A stretch of DNA of 64,000 nucleotides. It comes from Xanthomonas sontii (lineage in GTDB: Bacteria; Pseudomonadota; Gammaproteobacteria; Xanthomonadales; Xanthomonadaceae). Numbering within the stretch: position 1 is the stretch's first letter; each line of letters opens with the position of its first letter. The notes beneath the pieces were generated by a model. It did not search any database and was not told where the DNA came from. It was given only the letters and a program-made list of their open reading frames with translations. Where the stretch lies: positions 4,524,001 through 4,588,000 of the forward strand of contig NZ_CP132342.1 in NCBI RefSeq assembly GCF_040529055.1, read 5' to 3'. Both the position numbers and the translations under genes were made by a program. This document shows, piece by piece, positions 30,160 through 37,484 of this stretch.

Positions 30160-30182
30160 GTCGCGACTGAAGTCGCTCCCAC
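30160..30182 (-). repeat. REP-like palindrome, GTGG head, GCGAC stem
   Basis: On the minus strand GTGGGA, GCGACTTCAGTCGC, GAC. It is a compensatory stem variant of the main subfamily and lies between hflC and the DUF2065 gene. Confidence 0.82.
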
Positions 30183-30293
30183 AAAAGGCTTCCTGCGCCG
30201 GGTACCGGCGTCTGCAACCGGCCATCCTGCACGTCGTCAGAGACCGGGGACCCGCCTTTGCGAATCCCCAATCCCGACTCCCCAATCCCGCCC

Positions 30294-31160
30294 TCAGCGA
30301 TCGCTCTTGAGGTATTGCAGGAACGGATCGTTCTTGTCGAGCACGATCACGCCGTTGCCGTCGGCCATGGCGCCGCGGTAGGCCTCCAGACTGCGGTAGA
30401 AGGCGTAGAACGACGGGTCGGCGGAGCCGGCCTTGCCGTACACGCTGGCGGCCTCGGCATCGCCTTCGCCGCGCAGTTTCTGCGCGTCGCGCTCGGCCTC
30501 GGCGACCAGCACCGTGCTCTCGCGGTCGGCCTGGGCGCGGATGGTCAGTGCCTGCTCCTCGCCTTCGGCGCGCAGCTTGGCCGCTTCCTGCTTGCGCTGC
30601 GCGCGCATGCGTTCGTACACGTCGGTGATCACCTGGCTGTCGGTCGGCAGGTCGATCTGCTTGATGCGCAGGTCGACGATCTGCATGCCCAGGGTCTTGC
30701 TGGCCGCGTTGATCGCCACCAGCTGCTTGGCGATCAGTTCGCTGCGGTCGCCGGACACCAGCTGCTGCAGGGTGCGCGAGTTGATCTGGTTGCGCAGCGA
30801 GTCGGTGATGATCGGCGCCAGCAGGCTGTTGGCCACCTTCTCGTCGCCGCCGGTGGTGGCACGGTAGAAGGCGCGCACGTCGGAGATGTAGCCGATGGCG
30901 AAGAAGCTGACGCTGACGTCCTTCTGCTCGGCGGTGAAGTAGCGCGCCGGGTTGGTGTCGATCACCTGGAAACGGCGGTCGAACATGCGTACCGACTCGA
31001 CCAGCGGCACCTTGAAGTGCAGGCCCGGCTTGAGATCGGCACGCACCACGCGGCCCAGGTTCAGCACCATCGCCGCCTTGTCCTCGGGCACCACGAACAC
31101 CGAGCTGAGCAGCGCGAACAGCGCGACGACGGCAATGCCCGCCCACAATGACAGTTTCAT
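30294..31160 (-). CDS. hflC: HflC, band-7/SPFH membrane regulator of FtsH
   Basis: 288 residues: an N-terminal anchor (LWAGIAVVALFALLSSVFVV), an SPFH/band-7 domain (about 20-200; VPEDKAAMVLNLGRV, GLHFKVPLVESVRMFDRRFQ) and a coiled-coil tail (AQRKQEAAKLRAEGEEQ). With HflK it forms a large periplasm-facing cage around the FtsH protease in the inner membrane and tunes its activity. Its start overlaps the end of hflK by 4 bp (ATGA). Confidence 0.95.
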   Translation of the reverse strand: MKLSLWAGIAVVALFALLSSVFVVPEDKAAMVLNLGRVVRADLKPGLHFKVPLVESVRMFDRRFQVIDTNPARYFTAEQKDVSVSFFAIGYISDVRAFYRATTGGDEKVANSLLAPIITDSLRNQINSRTLQQLVSGDRSELIAKQLVAINAASKTLGMQIVDLRIKQIDLPTDSQVITDVYERMRAQRKQEAAKLRAEGEEQALTIRAQADRESTVLVAEAERDAQKLRGEGDAEAASVYGKAGSADPSFYAFYRSLEAYRGAMADGNGVIVLDKNDPFLQYLKSDR

Positions 31161-32299
31161 CGCTGGATCTCCTCACGGCCGGTCGGGCGCGGCGTGCGCT
31201 CCGGGTTGCGGACACTCTCGGCCGAACTGCTGCTCAACGCCGGCATCAACACCTCCTGCGGCACCGTCGGCAGCGACGTGGTCGGCGCCGGCGGCGTCGC
31301 CGCGGCCGGCGCCTTGCTGTCGGCGGGCATCGGCACGTAGATCAGCTGGCGGCCGTCGCCGCCGATGACCTTGCGGTTCTCCGCCAGCACCTGCTGGATC
31401 GTCTCCAGCCACAGCCGCCTGCGGGTGACCTCCGGCGCGTTCTGGTACTGCTGCTGCAGCAGGGTGAAGCGCTCGGCGTCGCCCTGCGCGCGGGCGATCG
31501 CCGCTTCCTTGTAGCCTTCGGCGACGGTGCGGGTGCGCGCCGCCTGGCCGCGCGCCTCCGGCACCACCTTGGCGGCGTAGGCCTGGGCCTCGTTGATCAG
31601 CCGCTCCTTGACCTGCTGGGCGCCGTTGACCTCGTCGAAGGCCGATTTCACTTCCTCCGGCGGACGCGCGTCGGGCAGGGTCAGGCCGGTCACGATCAGA
31701 CCGGTGTGATAGGCCTTCAGCGCGGCCTGCAGGCGCTCGCGCGCGGCCACGGCCATCGGCCCGCGGTTGTTGAGCACCGTGTTGAGATCCGAGCGGCCGA
31801 TCTGTTCGCGCACCGCGCTCTGCGCGGCCTGCTCCAGCACCAGGTCGGCGTTGCGCGCGCCGAACACGTAGGTGCGCGGGTCCTCGACCCGGTACTGCAC
31901 GTTGAGCGAGACGTTGACGATGTTCTCGTCGCCGGTCAGCACCGGCAGCTGGCTGTCGAAGGTCTTGATGCGGGTGGCATCGACCTTGCGCACGGTCTCG
32001 ATCGGCCACGGCAGCTTGAAGTTCGGGCCCGGCTGCAGGATCCGCGAGAACTGGCCGAAGCGCAGCACCACGCCGCGCTGCTGCTCGCCGATCAACTGGA
32101 AGCTGCTGAACAGCAGCACCAGCACCACCGCACCCAGGATCCAGCGGCCGATGCCGCCGCCATCGCCGAACAGGTCCTTCAACGGACCGGGCAACCCGCC
32201 CCACCTGCCTCCCCCATTGCCGCCACGCGGCGGCCAGGGACCGCGCCCGTGATTGTCGGGGCCGTCTCCGCCCTTGCCGCCAGGTGTGTTCCAGGCCAT
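31157..32299 (-). CDS. hflK: HflK, partner of HflC
   Basis: 380 residues. A Gly/Pro-rich cytoplasmic N terminus (WNTPGGKGGDGPDNHGRG) precedes one transmembrane helix (RWILGAVVLVLLFSSFQLI), the SPFH domain (EQQRGVVLRFGQFSRILQPG) and coiled-coil segments; the C-terminal 60 residues are Pro/Ser/Ala-rich and specific to this lineage. It forms the HflKC complex with the next gene. Start ATG 32299, with TTGGAG 7 bp upstream, is the first gene of the hfl set and divergent from the YhdH gene. Confidence 0.95.
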   Translation of the reverse strand: MAWNTPGGKGGDGPDNHGRGPWPPRGGNGGGRWGGLPGPLKDLFGDGGGIGRWILGAVVLVLLFSSFQLIGEQQRGVVLRFGQFSRILQPGPNFKLPWPIETVRKVDATRIKTFDSQLPVLTGDENIVNVSLNVQYRVEDPRTYVFGARNADLVLEQAAQSAVREQIGRSDLNTVLNNRGPMAVAARERLQAALKAYHTGLIVTGLTLPDARPPEEVKSAFDEVNGAQQVKERLINEAQAYAAKVVPEARGQAARTRTVAEGYKEAAIARAQGDAERFTLLQQQYQNAPEVTRRRLWLETIQQVLAENRKVIGGDGRQLIYVPMPADSKAPAAATPPAPTTSLPTVPQEVLMPALSSSSAESVRNPERTPRPTGREEIQR

Positions 32300-32441
32300 G
32301 CATGCTCCAAGAAGGAAGGTGGCGCCGCGTCGGTCACGCGCCGGTCACCGGATAATGAGTCGCCGATTCTACAAGATGGGGCAGACCCGCCGTTTCGAAA
32401 GGGTATCTTGGTGCATTCCTGCGTGCCGACCAAGGTGTTCC

Positions 32442-33446
32442 ATGTCCGTTCCCGCCCAGTTCTCCGCCTTCCGCATCCATCAGGACGCCACCGGCTACCA
32501 CGCCGGCCTCGCCCCGCTGTCGCTGGACCAGCTCAGCGACGGCGAGGTGGTGATCCGCGCCGCCTGGTCGTCGGTGAACTTCAAGGACGCGCTGGCCGGC
32601 ACCGGCCAGGGCAAGATCCTGCGCCGCTTCCCGCTGGTCGGCGGCATCGACGTGGCCGGGCACGTGGTCGCCTCCCGCGACCCGGCGTTCAAGGAAGGCG
32701 ACGCGGTGCTGGTCACCGGCTGCGGCCTCAGCGAGACCCGCGACGGCGGCTACAGCGAATACGTGCGCCTGGAGTCCAAGTGGGTGGTGCCGCTGCCGGC
32801 CGGGCTGAGCCTGCGCGAGAGCATGGTGCTGGGCACCGCCGGCTTCACCGCGGCGCTGGCGCTGCTGCGCCTGCTCGACAACCGCCAGACCCCGGCGCTC
32901 GGCCCGCTGTGCGTGACCGGCGCCACCGGCGGGGTCGGCTCGCTGGCGGTCGACATCTTCAGCCGCGCCGGCTTCGAGGTGCATGCGGTCAGCGGCAAGG
33001 CCGAGCGCGCCGAGCAGCTCAAGGCCTGGGGCGCCACCCAGGTGCTCGGCCGCGAGGCCCTGCAGACCAGCCGGCCGCTGGAATCGGTGCGCTTCGGCGG
33101 CGGCCTGGACAACGTGGGCGGGGCGATGCTGACCAGCCTGCTGGCACAGACGGCACCGTACGGCAACGTCGCCAGCGCCGGCCTGGCCGCGACCGCGGAC
33201 CTGGACATGACGGTGATGCCCTTCATCCTGCGCGGGGTGTCGCTGCTGGGCATCGGCTCGGCCGGCACCGCCCGCGACCTGCGCGACCGCATCTGGCAGC
33301 ACCTGGGCAGCGACTGGAAGCCGCGCCACCTGGAGACGATCTGCACCCGCGAAGTGGACCTGGCCGGCCTGCCGGAGGTGTTCGCGACGATGCTGGCCGG
33401 GCAGTCGTTCGGGCGCACCGTGGTGCGGCTGGATCCAAGCGCGTAG
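32442..33446 (+). CDS. YhdH/AcuI-type quinone or acrylyl-CoA reductase
   Basis: 334-residue medium-chain reductase without zinc ligands. The N-terminal catalytic domain has SSVNFKDALAGTGQGKI and PLVGGIDVAGHV; the NADPH-binding domain has VTGATGGVGSLAVDI and the YhdH-typical GGGLDNVGGAMLTSLL. AcuI/YhdH proteins reduce acrylyl-CoA to propionyl-CoA and detoxify electrophilic alkenes; which of these matters here is unknown. ATG 32442 is set by the conserved start; the gene is divergent from hflK. Confidence 0.88.
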   Translation: MSVPAQFSAFRIHQDATGYHAGLAPLSLDQLSDGEVVIRAAWSSVNFKDALAGTGQGKILRRFPLVGGIDVAGHVVASRDPAFKEGDAVLVTGCGLSETRDGGYSEYVRLESKWVVPLPAGLSLRESMVLGTAGFTAALALLRLLDNRQTPALGPLCVTGATGGVGSLAVDIFSRAGFEVHAVSGKAERAEQLKAWGATQVLGREALQTSRPLESVRFGGGLDNVGGAMLTSLLAQTAPYGNVASAGLAATADLDMTVMPFILRGVSLLGIGSAGTARDLRDRIWQHLGSDWKPRHLETICTREVDLAGLPEVFATMLAGQSFGRTVVRLDPSA

Positions 33447-33528
33447 CCACGCCGACGCTTTGTGACACGCAACGCTTTCCGCCTTCGCGCCGCTGCCACT
33501 ACACTCGGAGCCTCCTAGGGGGAACCAC

Positions 33529-33906
33529 ATGGCACGCATTCTGATCGTCGACGATTCGCCGTCGCAGTTGCTGGGCATCCAGCGCATCGTCGAAAAACTG
33601 GGGCACGAAACGATCACCGCCACCGACGGCGCCGCCGGCGTGGAAGCGGCCAAGGCGGCCTTGCCGGATCTGGTGCTGATGGACGTGGTGATGCCGAACC
33701 TCAACGGTTTCCAGGCCACCCGCACCCTGCGCCGCGAGCCGACCACGCAGAACATCCCGGTGATCCTGGTCACCACCAAGGACCAGGACACCGACCGCAT
33801 GTGGGGCATGCGCCAGGGCGCCCGCGCCTACATCACCAAGCCGTTCTCCGAGGACGAGCTGTACGAGGTGATCGAGCGTGTGTTCAGTGGCGAGGATGCG
33901 CCTTAA
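33529..33906 (+). CDS. pilH: PilH-like single-domain response regulator
   Basis: 125-residue CheY-fold receiver: acidic pair VDDS (D8-D9), phospho-acceptor Asp in LVLMDVVMP (about 52), TTKDQDTDRMWGMRQGARAYITKPF with the switch Thr and conserved Lys. The VTTKDQ-TD-W-RQGA run is the PilH signature, tied to type IV pilus twitching in Pseudomonas and Xanthomonas. The usual pilG/chemosensory partners are not adjacent here. GGGGGAA precedes ATG 33529. Confidence 0.88.
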   Translation: MARILIVDDSPSQLLGIQRIVEKLGHETITATDGAAGVEAAKAALPDLVLMDVVMPNLNGFQATRTLRREPTTQNIPVILVTTKDQDTDRMWGMRQGARAYITKPFSEDELYEVIERVFSGEDAP

Positions 33907-33908
33907 AA

Positions 33909-34135
33909 GCCGGGAATCGGGATTGGGGATTGGGGAGTCGTAAGGGCGGGTTTCCGGGCGGCGTTTGAGTGCGCGGCGTAAGGCCGCATGCAATCGGCGC
34001 GCCTTGTAGGAGGGGCTTCAGCCGCGACGGGCGTTACCGGTAACGCCTGTCGCGGCTGAAGCCCCTCCTACGACGCCACAGCGCGAGGGGAGCCCGCTTT
34101 TGCGAATCCCCAATCCCGACTCCCCAATCCCGCCT
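33909..34135. repeat. Nested inverted repeats: outer GGGATTGGGGAGTCG arms, inner GTAG-head REP pair
   Basis: Outer arms are GGGATTGGGGAGTCG (about 33919-33941) and its complement (about 34105-34135). Inside, 34006-34071 is a 66-bp palindrome made of two head-to-head REPs (GTAGGAGGGG...), arms of 33 bp with one mismatch, centred on ACCGGT. It fills the gap between the convergent pilH and cbpA genes and may stop both transcripts. Copies of the outer motif also occur near 30260 and 62655. Confidence 0.88.
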
Positions 34136-34139
34136 CACT

Positions 34140-35027
34140 TCACACGGCCTCGCCAAACGCTTTGGCCAACCCGCGATACGCCTTGCGCTGCGCTTCGGTT
34201 TCCGGCGCTGGCGCCAGCACTTCCAGTTCGACGATCTGGTCGCCCGGCGGGGTGCCGGGCAGGCCGCGGCCGCGCAGGCGCAGCTTGCGGCCGGCGTCGG
34301 ACTCCGGCGGAATCTTCAGTTCCACCGCCCCGCCCAGGGTCGGCACGCTGATGCTGGTGCCCAGCGCCGCCTGCCAGGGCGTCACCTGCAGGGTGTAGAG
34401 GATGTTGCGGCCGTCCACCTCGAACTGCGGATGCGCGGCGTACTCGATCTCCAGCAGCAGGTTGCTGCCGCCGTTGCCCTGCCCGCCCAGCCGGATCACC
34501 TGGCCGGGGCGCACGCCCTTGGGGACGCGCACGTCCAGCTGCTTGCCGTTGATGGTGATGCGCACGCTGTCGCCGGCGTACACCGCCTCCAGCGGCACCG
34601 CCAGCTTGGCGCGGGTGTCGCCGCGCGGCGCGCCCGGTCCCGGACCGGGGCCGGCGCCGCCCTGGCGGGCACGCTGCTGGCGGGCGAACAGACTCTCGAA
34701 GAAATCGCTGAAGCCGCCGCCGGCGCCGCCGTTGCCGAACACTTCCTCGAAGTCGAAGCCCTGCGCGCCGCCGTAGTTCGGCGGCGCGTGGAACTCCTCG
34801 CCCGGCCGGTAGCCCTGCGCGCGCAACTGGTCGTAGGCGGCGCGCTTGGGCGGGTCGCGCAAGGCCTCGTAGGCCTCGTTGATCGCCTTGAACTTCTCTT
34901 CGGCCCCAGGCTCCTTGCTGACGTCGGGATGGTACTTGCGCGCCAGTCGCCGGTACGCGGTCTTGATCTCGGCATCGCCGGCGCTGGGTTCCACGCCCAG
35001 GGTCGCGTAGTAATCCTTGAATTCCAT
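34140..35027 (-). CDS. cbpA: CbpA/DnaJ-type J-domain co-chaperone
   Basis: 295 residues: J domain (1-70) with HPD at 33-35 in ARKYHPDVSKEP, a Gly/Phe-rich linker (about 80-130), then two C-terminal beta-sandwich domains without the cysteine-rich zinc region, which defines CbpA rather than DnaJ. It stimulates DnaK ATPase and also binds curved DNA in E. coli. It lies in the same direction as the Hsp20 gene 135 bp upstream, so joint heat or stationary-phase control is likely. Confidence 0.92.
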   Translation of the reverse strand: MEFKDYYATLGVEPSAGDAEIKTAYRRLARKYHPDVSKEPGAEEKFKAINEAYEALRDPPKRAAYDQLRAQGYRPGEEFHAPPNYGGAQGFDFEEVFGNGGAGGGFSDFFESLFARQQRARQGGAGPGPGPGAPRGDTRAKLAVPLEAVYAGDSVRITINGKQLDVRVPKGVRPGQVIRLGGQGNGGSNLLLEIEYAAHPQFEVDGRNILYTLQVTPWQAALGTSISVPTLGGAVELKIPPESDAGRKLRLRGRGLPGTPPGDQIVELEVLAPAPETEAQRKAYRGLAKAFGEAV

Positions 35028-35162
35028 CCATCACCTCAAAAAGAGTCGGCCCGCCGCCTTGCGGCAACGGGCCGGTTGCATGCACTGCGCCATCGCCCGG
35101 CCATTCTACGGCCGGCTGCGAGGGCGCGGCGTCGCGGTGGCGGCGCCGCTGCGAGCAGGCGC

Positions 35163-35630
35163 TTACTGCACGATCGTGGCCCCGGTATCGACCTGGATAC
35201 GGCGCGGCGTGCTCGCCGGACGCTTGGGGATGCGCACTTCCAGCACCCCATGGTAGCCGGTGGCGGAAATGCCGTCCGGATCGGCGCTGTCGGGCAGCGC
35301 GAAGCGGCGATGGAAGCTGCCGTAGCGGCGCTCGATGCGCGAGAAACGCTCGGTGTCGGCGGCCGATTCGCTCTTGCGCTCGCCCTTGATCGAGAGGATG
35401 CCCTTGTCCATCGACACCTCGATCTCCGACGGGTCGATACCCGGCAGGTCGGCGTACAGCACGAAGCGCTCCGGCTCCTCCTTGATGTCCACGCGCGGCA
35501 CCCACTGCGCGGTGACGACGGCCGATTCGTCGGTGCCGCCGTTGGGGTCGAAGAAGCGGTCGAACACCTGCTTGATCTCGTTCTGGAATGCGGCCTGGGC
35601 CGGCCACTGGCGATAACGGACGATGCTCAT
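35163..35630 (-). CDS. Small heat-shock protein, Hsp20 family
   Basis: 155 residues with an alpha-crystallin domain (about 45-140): WVPRVDIKEEPERFVLYADLPG, GILSIKGERKSE, RRYGSFHRRFALP and the GVLEVRIPK loop. It holds unfolding proteins in a refoldable state without ATP. AGGAG precedes ATG 35630 by 8 bp. No ROSE/4U-type thermometer was recognised in the short leader. Confidence 0.94.
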   Translation of the reverse strand: MSIVRYRQWPAQAAFQNEIKQVFDRFFDPNGGTDESAVVTAQWVPRVDIKEEPERFVLYADLPGIDPSEIEVSMDKGILSIKGERKSESAADTERFSRIERRYGSFHRRFALPDSADPDGISATGYHGVLEVRIPKRPASTPRRIQVDTGATIVQ

Positions 35631-35799
35631 CGTGGTCTCCTGAAACGTGACTGAGGTACACCCCGGAGGGGACGGTTCGCGGCGGCGGGACCGGCCCGCC
35701 GTCCATGCCGGTCAGATAGGCCTGCCGCGGCGCTTTTCAAGGCGTTGACGCCACCTTCCCATTTCCGTTTCTAGACTCGGTTCATCCAAGGAGCCCGAC

Positions 35800-36282
35800 A
35801 TGCCCATCCAGACCGGCGAACGCATTCCCGAAGTGGTGCTGCAGCGCATCCGCGACGGCGTGGAAGCCGTGGACACACGCACCCTGTTCGACGGCCGCCG
35901 CGTGCTGTTGTTCGCGGTGCCCGGTGCCTTCACCCCGACCTGTTCGGAGAAGCACCTGCCCGGCTATGTGGAGCACTTCGAGGAGTTCCGCAAGCGCGGC
36001 ATCGAGGTGTACTGCATGGCGGTCAACGACCCGTTCGTGATGCAGGCCTGGGGCAAGAGCCAGTTGGTGCCGGAGGGCCTGCAGATGCTGTCCGACGGCA
36101 ATGGCGACTTCGCCAAGGCGCTGGGCCTGGAACTGGACGCCAGCAGCTACGGCATGGGCGTGCGGGCGCGCCGCTTCGCGCTGTACGCCGACGACGGCGT
36201 GGTGCAGGCGCTGTTCGTCGAGGCGCCGGGCGAGTTCAAGGTCTCCGCCGCCGACTACGTGCTGCAGCACCTTCCCGACTGA
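35800..36282 (+). CDS. Peroxiredoxin, Prx5-like
   Basis: 160-residue thiol peroxidase. The peroxidatic Cys is C48 in PGAFTPTCSEKHLPGY, with R in AVNDPFVMQAW and RRFALYADDG typical of the Prx5/PMP20 group. A second Cys in VYCMAVN is conserved in the group. It reduces hydrogen and organic peroxides with glutaredoxin or thioredoxin. AAGGAG lies 7 bp upstream. The ferritin-like gene follows after 31 bp, a likely two-gene oxidative-stress and iron operon. Confidence 0.92.
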   Translation: MPIQTGERIPEVVLQRIRDGVEAVDTRTLFDGRRVLLFAVPGAFTPTCSEKHLPGYVEHFEEFRKRGIEVYCMAVNDPFVMQAWGKSQLVPEGLQMLSDGNGDFAKALGLELDASSYGMGVRARRFALYADDGVVQALFVEAPGEFKVSAADYVLQHLPD

Positions 36283-36313
36283 TCCCCTTACCCACCACAG
36301 GAAACGGCCAGCC

Positions 36314-36898
36314 ATGTCCAACAAGCCAGCCACCCCGAAGACCGACGCCAAGCCGCTGCAGCACACCGCCGGCCTCACCGACACTGCCACGCTGCGCGCC
36401 AACGCCCGCCAGAGCATCGAAGACGGCGCGATCACCAAGAGCTACAGCGCCGACCGCGAGGCGGTGATCAAGATGCTCAACGACGCGCTCGCCACCGAGT
36501 ACGTGTGCGTGCTGCGCTACTACCGCCACTACTTCATGGCCGCCGGCATGCTCGCCGATGCGGTCAAGGCCGAGTTCCTGGAGCACGCGCAGCAGGAGCA
36601 GGCGCACGCGCACAAGCTGGCCGAGCGCATCGTGCAGCTGGGTGGCGAGCCGGACCTCAATCCGGACACGCTGACCGCGCGCTCGCACGCCGAGTACAAG
36701 GAAGGCGAGGATCTGCGCGACATGGTCAAGGAGAATCTGATCGCCGAGCGCATCGCCATCGACAGCTACCGCGAGATGATCAATTTCGTCGGCGACAAGG
36801 ACACCACCACCAAGCGCATCCTGGAAGACATCCTGGCCCAGGAGGAAGAGCACGCCGACGAGTTCTCGGACATGCTGGAAGGCTGGATCGGCAAGTAA
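36314..36898 (+). CDS. Ferritin-like (bacterioferritin/Dps-type) protein
   Basis: 194 residues. A four-helix ferritin-like domain (about 45-190) carries di-iron ligands in ATEYVCVLRYYRHYF, EFLEHAQQEQAHAHKLAERI (E...E..H), LIAERIAIDSYREM and AQEEEHADEFSDML. The first 40 residues are polar. Iron storage or removal linked to peroxide defence is likely, given the peroxiredoxin gene 31 bp upstream. AGGAAA precedes ATG 36314. Confidence 0.88.
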   Translation: MSNKPATPKTDAKPLQHTAGLTDTATLRANARQSIEDGAITKSYSADREAVIKMLNDALATEYVCVLRYYRHYFMAAGMLADAVKAEFLEHAQQEQAHAHKLAERIVQLGGEPDLNPDTLTARSHAEYKEGEDLRDMVKENLIAERIAIDSYREMINFVGDKDTTTKRILEDILAQEEEHADEFSDMLEGWIGK

Positions 36899-36922
36899 GC
36901 CGGTTCAGCGTTACGCCCTCTC

Positions 36923-36988
36923 GTAGGAGCGGCCTCAGCCGCGACAGACCTTCCCGATGGATTCTGTTGCGGCTGCGGCCGCTCCTAT
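36923..36988. repeat. Inverted pair of GTAG-head REPs
   Basis: GTAGGAGCGGCCTCAGCCGC and its imperfect complement ending CCGCTCCTAT, separated by about 20 bp. It lies directly downstream of the ferritin-like gene. Confidence 0.82.
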
Positions 36989-37020
36989 GTTTTTCTCTTC
37001 GCGCGGTACGCAAATCTCAA

Positions 37021-37330
37021 GCGAAAGCAAAGGCTTTCGCCCTGGCGGGCGAGTTACTTTTCTTTGCTCGCGCAAAGAAAAGGTAACCAAAAGAAGCGCT
37101 TTACCACAGCCGAAGGCTGGTCAAGCGCGCCCTGCCTTCGCGCCCTCCGCGCTGCGTGCTCCGGGTCCGCGTCCATCCCGGGGATCCGCGGAAGGGGCAT
37201 CCTGCCCCTGCCGCGGACGGCGCACATCCCTGTGCGCCGCCCTTCGGGTGTTTCCCCGCGCTGGCCGCCGCTTCGGAAGGGAACCCGGCAAATCAAAAGC
37301 CAAAGCAACAGCCAAAGCCAAAGCCAAGCG
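37021..37330. other. Multi-hairpin intergenic element, repeat family or structured RNA
   Basis: A row of perfect or near-perfect stems: GCGAAAGC/GCTTTCGC (37021-37040), GTTACTTTTCTTTGC with GCAAAGAAAAGGTAAC (37053-37087), GGGGCATCCTGCCCC flanked by CCGCGG (about 37185-37218), GGCGCACA/TGTGCGCC (37219-37238). Then come AAAGCC-type short tandem repeats (37295-37327). The TTTTCTTTGC...GCAAAGAAAA block is a motif seen in intergenic DNA of many proteobacteria. No credible gene lies in it. Confidence 0.6.
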
Positions 37331-37374
37331 ACAGCCGCCCACAGGGACCGCAGTTATCGGTGTCCGGGAGCGAT

Positions 37375-37397
37375 GTGGGAGGGACTTCAGTCCCGAC
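37375..37397 (+). repeat. REP-like palindrome, GTGG head
   Basis: GTGGGA, GGGACTTCAGTCCC, GAC. Situated about 90 bp beyond the pbpC stop. Confidence 0.86.
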
Positions 37398-37484
37398 TGC
37401 TTCCTAGATCGGATCGCCCGCCTACTCTGGTCGTCCTGGTTGCATGACTGTTGGCTTCTACGAAGGCGCGCGCGCCACCGCTGC

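Noticed and set aside
37054..37308. 84-codon minus-strand frame in the multi-hairpin block
   Set aside because: It follows the conserved hairpins, not a protein; such frames are recurrent mis-annotations of this element.
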